In this document: positions 16,684-23,777 of the stretch, one piece after another
How positions within the stretch are numbered: position 1 is the first letter of the stretch
Layout of the letters: the number at the start of each line of letters is the position of its first letter
DNA from: a bacterium
Lineage (GTDB): Bacteria > 4484-113 > JAGGVC01
Direction of reading: 5' to 3'
Assembly: GCA_039961635.1 (NCBI GenBank)
Contig: JABRWB010000063.1
Location: 19,644 to 83,643, forward strand
Length of the DNA: 64,000 nt
Program-made: the position numbers and the translations under genes
The notes under the pieces: generated by a model
The model's database searches: none
What the model saw: only the letters and a program-made list of their open reading frames with translations
Told to the model about the DNA's origin: nothing

Positions 16684-17816
16684 TCCCCGTCCTCCATCAG
16701 CCGGATGCTCCTGCGCACGTCTTCGCCGAGTTCCTGCGCAAGCGGGGCGAAATGAACCTTCAGCCTGTATTTAAGCTGGCTTATGCTTTCGTACTCGACC
16801 ACCGCGTGTTCGAGAATCGCCAGCAGCGGAGGACGCGGGAATCCGCTTCTCAAAAGCAGCACGGGCTGCTTTCCCATCCCGTACGCCATCCCGATTAGCA
16901 TCAGCGCGGAGCCGGACCACTCTTCGAGATTGTAAACAACGTAATCGCTTTCCTGCTGGTTTTCGCACGCCTGGCACATGAACTCAACGTCGGAAAACGG
17001 CTCCTTGAACCGGTAAGCAAACAGCCCCAGCTCTTTCAGCGCCGGTCTGATCGCCGAGCTGTAAAGCTCGTTGTTACGCGCGTTTTCCGGCAGCACGCAT
17101 GTGACCTTCCCTTTGATGTATTCGGGAAACTTGCGGCAATAGCCTTCCTCAAACCTAAAGCAGCGCACAAAATCGCTTGGCCTGTAATCGTCGCGCTCCT
17201 TCAGCGTCCTCCGCCGGAGTTCGGTTTTGATATCGCCCGCGATGGATTTGGCCACATCCTCGGTCAAAGCGATGCTCACATCCGCGCGGCTTCGCTCCGC
17301 GATCATTTCCGAAGCCACACTCGGCACTTCGCTGTAAAGCGGGCACTTCGCACAGGTGTCGAAATTGTAGAGCCGGATGTTCAGCTCCTTGCAGGCCATC
17401 GAAACGACCAGCTGTCCCTCGCCGCGGTAACTTCGCACTTCTGTTCCAAGCGACAGGAACCGGCAGCGCGGAATGCTTATGGTTTTGGGAACCGAACAGT
17501 TGAAACAGGTAAGCGGATCGACCTCGCTCACGTATGGATCGGTCGAGATCGCGCAGTGCGTGGCGCCGAAGGACGTGCGGCGGAACGGGCACGGAGGACA
17601 GTCGAGAAAAGTTTCCACGCCGCGTTGCTTGGTTCCCGCGGAGGGAACCGGTTTCTGCGCCGTTTCACCGGAACCGTACTTCTCCGGCGCGTCGCCAGTG
17701 CTTCCGGGCGATTCCATCGCGCCGGAGCTGCGAGCCGCGTCGGCTATTCCGTTTTCCGGAGCGTTCCTTTCCTCCACACGGACCACCCCTGGACCAGCTT
17801 CATACCCCGGATGCAT
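16680..17816 (-). CDS. Cys-rich protein with a C-terminal nucleoside deoxyribosyltransferase-like domain
   Basis: The 378-residue protein has no recognised full-length family. Residues ~65-170 hold a cluster of cysteines (CPPCPF, HC, CFNC, RC, AC, CAKC), suggesting metal or Fe-S binding. The C-terminal part (~225-350) has the plan of nucleoside 2-deoxyribosyltransferase/TIR-like nucleotide domains: NELYSSAIRPALKELGL, then CQACENQQESDYVVYNL, then MLIGMAYGMGKQPVLLL. The usual catalytic Glu in the xELGxAxG motif appears to be Leu, so it may bind rather than cleave nucleotides. It heads an operon ending in purH, and the ATG lies 6 nt after TAATAG. The function is not known. Confidence 0.6.
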   Translation of the reverse strand: MHPGYEAGPGVVRVEERNAPENGIADAARSSGAMESPGSTGDAPEKYGSGETAQKPVPSAGTKQRGVETFLDCPPCPFRRTSFGATHCAISTDPYVSEVDPLTCFNCSVPKTISIPRCRFLSLGTEVRSYRGEGQLVVSMACKELNIRLYNFDTCAKCPLYSEVPSVASEMIAERSRADVSIALTEDVAKSIAGDIKTELRRRTLKERDDYRPSDFVRCFRFEEGYCRKFPEYIKGKVTCVLPENARNNELYSSAIRPALKELGLFAYRFKEPFSDVEFMCQACENQQESDYVVYNLEEWSGSALMLIGMAYGMGKQPVLLLRSGFPRPPLLAILEHAVVEYESISQLKYRLKVHFAPLAQELGEDVRRSIRLMEDGE

Positions 17817-18070
17817 TGTACGCTATTACATACGCAAATGCAATATATTTACCCCCTCTTTTGAAAACATGTTCCGGACGCCTTGCTGGAACTTGGATGT
17901 CCGGTTGCCCACAATGCAAGCAAAAACCCAATTCAGTCTAAGTGTTTCACCGCTTCAAGCCCGCTAATTATCTCTCCAAATCGCACTTCTAAAGCAATGG
18001 TAAATGAGAATGATTAGCCATCTTACTGCAATTTCGCGGCGCACGGCCCGCCCGATGATAAAATCGCGCC
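17817..18070. other. Divergent intergenic region
   Basis: These 254 bp separate the leftward purH operon from the rightward YlqG/YlqH-like pair. The left half is AT-rich relative to the genes. I see a -10-like TAATAG beside 17816 and TAAAAT at 18059-18064, but no hairpin, RNA gene or ORF that convinces. Confidence 0.5.
18059..18064 (+). promoter_or_regulatory. -10 box (TAAAAT) of the YlqG-like gene, leaderless type
   Basis: TAAAAT is followed by exactly 6 nt and the GTG start at 18071, with no ribosome-binding site. Sequence and spacing match the dinG promoter. Confidence 0.55.
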
Positions 18071-19279
18071 GTGCCAGAGATCCACGGCATACCGGCGCAA
18101 GTTCCGCCTGCCGCGGGAGCATCCGCGCCCGAACTTTCCGCAGGTTCGACTTACCGTGCGGTAGTGACCGGCGAATTGGGAGGCAAAACCGAAGTCCTTA
18201 TCGCCAACCGCTATTACCTCGCGCAAACTTCGCTGCGGTTCGAGCCTGGCGCCGTTCTCACGCTGTTGTTGTCGGAAGCGCGCCCCGACCTGTACGTGTT
18301 CCGCGTGCTCGGCCAATCGGACGCATCGGCCTCCTTAAGCCTTGCATTCTCCGATGCGGATGCGGCGCTGGCGAGGCTTGGAATCGCGCCGGACACGGAC
18401 ACGCTCGCCGCGGCCCGCGCCCTTTTGGCAGCCGGTGCTCCGCTGACCTCGGATTCCGTCGCGCTTTTCGCCAGGCTCGCGCAGGCGTCCGGCCCAGCCA
18501 AAATCCCGATGCTGGCGACGATTTACGCCGCGCTTGTTTCGGAAGGCGCGTCGCCCGACCTCGCGCTGATGGGCCAGGTCGCGTCCTACCTTGCGGGAGG
18601 TGCGGCGCTCGGATCGCTTCTCGCCCGGTTGGAACGCGCGCAGCGCCGCATGGGTCTCCGAAGCGCGGATTTCTTCAAGGCGCTTTTCATCGAGGAAGAT
18701 TTCCGGGACGCGGACGGCATCCGGCTGCTGGCGGACTTGCTTCACACACCCGTCGAAGCCTCGATCGCCCGCTCGCTGAAAAGCGAAGCGCCCTCGGCCG
18801 CGGCGACCGGCTCGCATGCGATTTCCGCCGCGGCGGACATTCCGGCGGAGTTTTCCGAAGGGGACGAGATTGAATTGCTCGCGGTCACCGTCGCCGCGCA
18901 GCTCGAAGCGCTTGCGGTTGTCAATTCCGTATCCGAAGATTCGATATTGCTGGAGCTTCCCGTTCGAATCGGAGGAAACAGCGTCTCTCTGCTGCTCGAT
19001 TACCGCCGCGAGCCGCCGGACGGATACGACGAGCGCTACACCGCACTTTTGGGATTGGACGCTCCCTCGCTCGGACGCATCGAGGCGATAGTCCGCAAGC
19101 GCGGCGCGCGGATGGAAGTCGAAATCATGGCGTCGGATGAAAACACGCTCGCGCTTTTGTCCGATATCGCAAACGAAACCTGCGCCGCGAAGTCGCTGGC
19201 CTCCGCAACCGGCTCGGCATCCGTCGATATCGAATTCTCGCGGCTCGCACGGCCCGCGATCATCGAGGAGGGCGAATGA
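18071..19279 (+). CDS. FliK-like (YlqG-type) protein
   Basis: The 402-residue alanine-rich protein has no signal peptide. Its last ~150 residues (LELPVRIGGNSVSLLLDY... LDAPSLGRIEAIVRKRGARMEVEI) resemble the C-terminal substrate-specificity domain of flagellar hook-length control proteins (FliK). It overlaps by ATGA a gene encoding a FlhB C-domain-like protein, the partner FliK normally contacts. Bacillus has a similar pair, ylqG-ylqH, outside the main flagellar operon. No other flagellar genes are in this window. The family call is from pattern recognition and is less certain than the neighbour's. Confidence 0.6.
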   Translation: MPEIHGIPAQVPPAAGASAPELSAGSTYRAVVTGELGGKTEVLIANRYYLAQTSLRFEPGAVLTLLLSEARPDLYVFRVLGQSDASASLSLAFSDADAALARLGIAPDTDTLAAARALLAAGAPLTSDSVALFARLAQASGPAKIPMLATIYAALVSEGASPDLALMGQVASYLAGGAALGSLLARLERAQRRMGLRSADFFKALFIEEDFRDADGIRLLADLLHTPVEASIARSLKSEAPSAAATGSHAISAAADIPAEFSEGDEIELLAVTVAAQLEALAVVNSVSEDSILLELPVRIGGNSVSLLLDYRREPPDGYDERYTALLGLDAPSLGRIEAIVRKRGARMEVEIMASDENTLALLSDIANETCAAKSLASATGSASVDIEFSRLARPAIIEEGE

Positions 19280-19578
19280 CCGGCGCCGACGAAAGAAGAC
19301 GAATCCTAGACCGGCTGGCCGTGGCGCTCAAGTACGAGCCGGAGCGGGGGGACTCCGCGCCCAAAGTGGTCGCATCGGGACGCGGCTACACGGCGGAGCG
19401 CATCATCGAAATCGCAAAGGCCAGCGGCGTGAAAATCCACGAGGACCCGAATCTCGTGCGGCTGCTCGCATCGGTCGAAATCGAGCGGGAAATTCCCGTC
19501 GCTTTGTTCGCGGCCGTGGCCGAAATCCTGGCGCTCGTGTACCGGGCCGACGAGGAGAAGCGAAGGATGGCGGGCTGA
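19276..19578 (+). CDS. FlhB cytoplasmic-domain-like (YlqH-type) protein
   Basis: The 100-residue protein matches the soluble C-terminal domain of FlhB/YscU export-gate proteins: AVALKYEP...APKVVASGRGYTAERI, then KIHEDPNLVRLLASVEI, then EIPVALFAAVAEILALVYR. It lacks the membrane part and the NPTH autocleavage loop, as in YlqH of Bacillus. Its ATG overlaps the stop of the FliK-like gene. It probably interacts with that product or with a full FlhB encoded elsewhere. Confidence 0.85.
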   Translation: MTGADERRRILDRLAVALKYEPERGDSAPKVVASGRGYTAERIIEIAKASGVKIHEDPNLVRLLASVEIEREIPVALFAAVAEILALVYRADEEKRRMAG

Positions 19579-19580
19579 AA

Positions 19581-21209
19581 CTAAACCTCCGTCTTCCCTG
19601 CTCCCGGGCCGACTTCCACCATCAGCCGCACGCCTTCCTCGTTCGTAAGAAAATAAACGCCGATGGGGAGCAGCACCTCGTCGCCGACGGCCACCGTTCC
19701 GTGCGATTCGTTCCGTGCGTCCGTAAGCTCCCCCCCCGTGGTCACGAATTTGGCCCAGCCCGCCTCGAGCGCGTGCGTCACCGTTTTGGCCTTGCCCGAT
19801 TCGAGCGATACATCGCCCGCCCATTCCTCGAACGATTTCGGCTTGCCGGTGTACTCAACCTTGATTTTGTATCGGCCTTCGGAAAGCGTCGCGGGGACGC
19901 CCCCGATCGTGGAAGTGATGTAGCGCGACGTATCCGCCGCCGGGTAATAGTAAACCTGGATCAGATTGCCGGGCACTTCCTTGCCTCCGACCGTCGCGAT
20001 GACGGTGATGGACGTGCTCTGGAAGTCCGCCCGCAGCGTCTGGTGTTTGCCCTCCGCGACCGCGACGCCGCTAATCCATACGGACGGCTTGTCCTGGCTG
20101 TTCGTGTATTCGACGCGCAGGTCGTAATTCGCGGGTTCGAGGGCTATCGTCCACTCCCCGCTGGATTTGACGATGGAATTGGCGGATTCGCCCTGGTTGT
20201 ACACGTAAACGTAAAAGTCGTGGCCAGGAATCTGCCCCCCCCCAGTGGTGAACGCGTTGACCTTGATCGTGCCCACCGGCAGCGATATGTTGACCCGGTT
20301 TACCTTGCCCGCCTCGACCGCGACGCCTTTCTCCCAGTGCTCGTATTCGCCCTCCCCCTCCCCCACCGATACTTTCACGTCGTAAGTGCCGGGATCTATC
20401 GGGAACTCGTCGCCCGGCTCGCCCTGCGCGATCGGAGATGATGTGTCGCCCGATTCGTGCACAGCGACCTTCGCGCCCGGCAACGCCTTGCCGCCCTGAA
20501 GGATCACCACAAGCGACCCGCCGCTGAAGTTGGCCTCCAGCGTCGCGGTTTTGCCTTCCTCCACCTTTACGTCCCGGCGCCATAGCGGCTCGCTGTTTTT
20601 GCCCGTGCCGAGCACGAGGCGCACGTCGTAGGTTCCTTCAAGCACCTTCACCGGCTTGTCCGCTTTGCCGGACGCAAGCACGCTTGTCTCGTCGCCGGGC
20701 GGAAACACCGCGACCTCGACGTCCTTCGCGGTGTACGCGGTGCCCGCCCCGCCCAGGTCAACCGCGATGTATCCGAAATCGAACTTGATTTCCTCGCGCA
20801 AAAGCTTGCCGTCCTCCACCGTGAGGCCGGTTTTCCATTTCTTGCGCTCGACGCCGAACTTGTCCTTGTAGACCGCGAGCACGTCGTAGTCGCCCGCCTT
20901 GAGCGTCTCCGCGATTCCGTCCTCCGGCTCGGCGACGGGATGCTCGTGGTCGTCCGGCGCGCATACGTACAGCTCGCTCGAATCCCCCACGCGGTCCTCG
21001 CCCGCGTAAACGCGGATTTCAAGCTGCCCCGCGCCCTCCACGTCGAACTTGCCCGGCTCGCCCGGACCGGACGGCGGCGGTATGAAATTGCCGGCCGCAT
21101 CCATCCCCGCGCCGCCGCCAGCCGGACGCTTGCGGGGGATCGTCGCAATCACGGCCACGACGATCACAACCAGCACAACCGCGACAATCGCTACAGTCCG
21201 CTTATCCAT
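19581..21209 (-). CDS. Membrane-anchored protein with tandem beta-sandwich repeats
   Basis: The ~542-residue protein has an N-terminal transmembrane helix (TVAIVAVVLVVIVVAVIATI) followed by a Gly/Pro-rich linker. Five or so repeats of roughly 80-90 residues follow, each with a pattern like GTYDVKVxxGxxxxxxWxxxVxVExGKxxxxxxxL. Such PEGA/VWA-associated-like repeats are common in extracytoplasmic proteins of environmental bacteria. An ATG at 21209 with AGGAA 9 nt upstream is preferred to a GTG at 21218. It converges with the FlhB-like gene, 2 nt apart. The outer-membrane DUF3187 gene lies upstream on the same strand. No function is assigned. Confidence 0.75.
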   Translation of the reverse strand: MDKRTVAIVAVVLVVIVVAVIATIPRKRPAGGGAGMDAAGNFIPPPSGPGEPGKFDVEGAGQLEIRVYAGEDRVGDSSELYVCAPDDHEHPVAEPEDGIAETLKAGDYDVLAVYKDKFGVERKKWKTGLTVEDGKLLREEIKFDFGYIAVDLGGAGTAYTAKDVEVAVFPPGDETSVLASGKADKPVKVLEGTYDVRLVLGTGKNSEPLWRRDVKVEEGKTATLEANFSGGSLVVILQGGKALPGAKVAVHESGDTSSPIAQGEPGDEFPIDPGTYDVKVSVGEGEGEYEHWEKGVAVEAGKVNRVNISLPVGTIKVNAFTTGGGQIPGHDFYVYVYNQGESANSIVKSSGEWTIALEPANYDLRVEYTNSQDKPSVWISGVAVAEGKHQTLRADFQSTSITVIATVGGKEVPGNLIQVYYYPAADTSRYITSTIGGVPATLSEGRYKIKVEYTGKPKSFEEWAGDVSLESGKAKTVTHALEAGWAKFVTTGGELTDARNESHGTVAVGDEVLLPIGVYFLTNEEGVRLMVEVGPGAGKTEV

Positions 21210-21271
21210 AGAGGCCACTTCCTATGCGCAAAGCATAATCAGTTTACCCAAACCGCGCCCGGCGCGCCCGA

Positions 21272-22369
21272 TCAGAAATGATAGGTGAACTGCGAGAAAA
21301 TGGCGAAATCAGGCGCGGTGTCAACCGCGATGTCTTCGCTGAATCCGCCTTCCCAGATCACATTGCGCCACAGGTAGCGTTTGAAGCCGAGCGCCATTTC
21401 CAGCGTGTCCTGGTCCACGTCGTTGATGCCGTACTTGTACGGATTCGTCTGGTGATGGAACTGGATCAGCCACGAGTGCTTGCGGTTCGCCTGGTATTCG
21501 CCGGCTAGCGACCATTTCCAGATGTCGTTGCCTTCGAGGTCCAAATCGTTGCCGCCGGTGAACACGTATCCTGTCTGGCCGTACAGGATCATCCGCCCGA
21601 ACGTCTTCTGCGCCAGCAGGTCGAATCCCGCGTCGAATCCGCCGCTACCGAGAATGTCTCCCGGCTCGCCCGTCGGAATCTTTATTGCCGCGCGCGCGGA
21701 AATCGCGGGCCACCCGCCGCCTTCCGGCCGGATGAAGTATTTCCCGGAAAACGAAACATCGCCGAATCCGAAGCTGTCGCTTTCGCCTAGCACCCGGAAT
21801 TCGTTGCCGTTCGCCACGACGAACGTGTACTCGTTCTCGTTGTAGAGAGGCCTGTCGCCCGTGGGCAGGCCGAAAAATCCGTGCCAGCTTTCGATCCACC
21901 CGTCGAAAATCCCGCGCGACGAAAAATGCACGGGTACGAACACGCCAAGCTCGACGCGCTCGCTCATCCCGCGCCGGTACGAAATCGTCTGCCGGTAACT
22001 CTCCAGGTCGATGTCGAACAGCGCGTCGCCTTCCTGGTACTTGACGAAGTTGTTGGCGATGTCCAGCCGGTACGCCAGAAGCGCCCTGCCCTCCGGCAGC
22101 GTGTAGGCGCTCTCGGCCGGCATCTGCAGCACGGTAAGCGCAAGCGGATGCTGCGAAATCCAGTCGAACGGTCCCTTGGGAAGCCAGCGCCAGGGCGCGC
22201 CCTCCGGCGCAAGCCCGACCTTCGGAAGCTCTTCGGAAGGCGGTTCCTCGCCCGGCTCGAACTCGGTGACGGCCACGTCAACCTTGACGCCGTCGCCCCC
22301 GTCGTCGTCGGCCAGGCACGGAACGCACGATATCGCAAGCAAAACAAGCACCAGCGCGGCAATCTTCAA
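21272..22369 (-). CDS. DUF3187-family outer-membrane beta-barrel protein
   Basis: The 365-residue protein has a signal peptide (MKIAALVLVLLAISCVPCLA) and many short amphipathic strands. Its motifs fit DUF3187: QHPLALTVLQMPAESAYTLPEG near the start, YRQTISYRRGMSERVELGV, and WHGFFGLPTGDRPLYNEN. The C terminus FSQFTYHF, ending in Phe, is the pattern recognised by the BAM machinery, which supports a diderm cell. It starts with TTG preceded by AGAGG at 7 nt, and a TAGAAT box lies at 22407-22412. The role of DUF3187 proteins is unknown. Confidence 0.8.
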   Translation of the reverse strand: MKIAALVLVLLAISCVPCLADDDGGDGVKVDVAVTEFEPGEEPPSEELPKVGLAPEGAPWRWLPKGPFDWISQHPLALTVLQMPAESAYTLPEGRALLAYRLDIANNFVKYQEGDALFDIDLESYRQTISYRRGMSERVELGVFVPVHFSSRGIFDGWIESWHGFFGLPTGDRPLYNENEYTFVVANGNEFRVLGESDSFGFGDVSFSGKYFIRPEGGGWPAISARAAIKIPTGEPGDILGSGGFDAGFDLLAQKTFGRMILYGQTGYVFTGGNDLDLEGNDIWKWSLAGEYQANRKHSWLIQFHHQTNPYKYGINDVDQDTLEMALGFKRYLWRNVIWEGGFSEDIAVDTAPDFAIFSQFTYHF

Positions 22370-22412
22370 CGCAAAACCTCTTTACGGAACCGGATAAAGA
22401 CCGCCCATTCTA

Positions 22413-23330
22413 TCACGGGCGCCGCGCCCAGGCGAACGCCAGGTACGCGCACAGCGGCGCCGCGAACAGCACCAGCGCGAGTATCCGCCGCACTTGCAGC
22501 ACCGTGTCGGCGCCGACCAGCCGCTTTCCCAAAAGCACTCCGCCCACGGGCTCCCAGTATTCAGACGCGGCCTCGTCGCCCGCGGTCACGACGGATTTGT
22601 CCAAATAACGCCCGCCCCGGTCGAATTTGAGCAGCGTGCCCCGCGAGCCGAGCACCGCGATCGCGCAGTCCGCTCCCTTCGCTATCGCGAGCGGGACTTC
22701 ACCGCCCGTCAGCTTGCCCCGCAAATCCTTTATTAGATCTGGTCGCTGACCTTTTTTGAGCGGCTCCTTGAACGTCACCTGCGCCGGATTGAGTTCCACT
22801 TGCGGCGCGTACAGGTTCAGCGCCTTGCCCGGTACGTCTATCTCGGCGATCCAGCCGTCGTCCAGTTTCAGGATGCGCCGCGCCAGCACGCCGACAAGCG
22901 CGGGATCGTCCGCCGCCTTGCCCTGCATCACCGCCGCCCGGTCGGGGCGCAGGCTTTCCAGGCTTGCCGCCATCGTCATCGGCGGCACGCCCAGCTGCGG
23001 CGCGTCCTCGCGGTAAACCGGTTCGTCCAGCTGCGAAAGGTAGTTCATCCGCGTCCAGGTGTAATTGGGAGCGGACTTCCCCGCGCCGCCGCCAGTCCGC
23101 GATTGAGACGCCGAAAATTCCAGAACGATCGGCGGGTACGGCCATGCCGCGCTGTACTTGTACGGGAACGCGGACAGGTCGGGCATCCTCGGCGTGCGCC
23201 CGTACAGCTCGCCCGCGTCCGACGGCGCGCCGTGGAACCAGAACAGCGCGATTCCGGCCGCGTCCAGCAGGAACACGGCGCAGAAAAACACACCAGCGAA
23301 AACTCCGAATGGCGAATGCCCGCGTTTCAA
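22413..23330 (-). CDS. Bitopic or two-pass membrane protein of unknown function
   Basis: This is a ~305-residue protein with a hydrophobic N-terminal segment (VFAGVFFCAVFLLDAAGIALFW, in two pieces) and a C-terminal transmembrane helix (ILALVLFAAPLCAYLAFAW). The large middle domain would be extracytoplasmic. A much longer frame exists upstream but runs through a repeat element. I chose a TTG at 23330 because a TATCAT box ends 8 nt before it; there is no Shine-Dalgarno. The family is not recognised. It follows the SNF2 gene on the same strand after a repeat-rich gap. Confidence 0.6.
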   Translation of the reverse strand: MKRGHSPFGVFAGVFFCAVFLLDAAGIALFWFHGAPSDAGELYGRTPRMPDLSAFPYKYSAAWPYPPIVLEFSASQSRTGGGAGKSAPNYTWTRMNYLSQLDEPVYREDAPQLGVPPMTMAASLESLRPDRAAVMQGKAADDPALVGVLARRILKLDDGWIAEIDVPGKALNLYAPQVELNPAQVTFKEPLKKGQRPDLIKDLRGKLTGGEVPLAIAKGADCAIAVLGSRGTLLKFDRGGRYLDKSVVTAGDEAASEYWEPVGGVLLGKRLVGADTVLQVRRILALVLFAAPLCAYLAFAWARRP

Positions 23331-23380
23331 ACTGGAACATGATAGCGCAGTTGCAGCGATGCACTGCGCGCGCCTTTTAT

Positions 23381-23490
23381 TGGGAGTGCACCGGCTTGCC
23401 GGTGCAATTTCGGATTGCGGAGATTCAACACCGACCTTTTCTCCGGCGATTAGTCGCCGGACAAAAAGCACCGATGAATCGGCGCACTCC
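23381..23490. repeat. Palindrome-cluster repeat element, copy A
   Basis: The element starts GGGAGTGC and ends GCACTCC, so its ends are inverted repeats. Inside are successive perfect or near-perfect hairpins: GCACCGGCTTGCCGGTGC, TCCGGCGATTAGTCGCCGGA and CACCGATGAATCGG. A second element with the same ends and the same internal style is at 33664-33806. No protein is encoded. It looks like a REP/MITE-like non-autonomous repeat. Confidence 0.7.
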
Positions 23491-23777
23491 AAATATGCCC
23501 AGACGACGCTTGCCGAGATTCCCGGCTCTGGAGAGCCGGGCTATATCAGCCACCGCAACCCGACTTACTCCGAGAACACGATTGCGCTTCCGAGCGATAG
23601 GGGCGCGCTGGTAATAAGCGGATTGAGACATGGCCCCGGCGGGCAAGCGAAGCGCCGCCCGTTGGGGGGTCGAAGATGTACGAAGGGACACGGCCAAAGA
23701 CGCAGATCGCGGGAAGGGACGATCTTTCGCCGGTCTGGAGACTGACGGCATATTCCTGAAGGAAACAGCCGGCCGCG
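23491..23777. other. Intergenic region after the SNF2 gene
   Basis: These 287 bp contain one more strong hairpin (CCCGGCTCT/AGAGCCGGG around 23519-23540) in the same style as the adjacent repeat. No convincing ORF, terminator T-tract or RNA gene is visible. It may be repeat-derived or decayed sequence. Confidence 0.5.

Noticed and set aside
18005-18022. Fur-box-like GAGAATGATT upstream of the YlqG-like gene
   Set aside because: Only half of the palindromic consensus is present, and neither neighbouring gene has an iron-related role.
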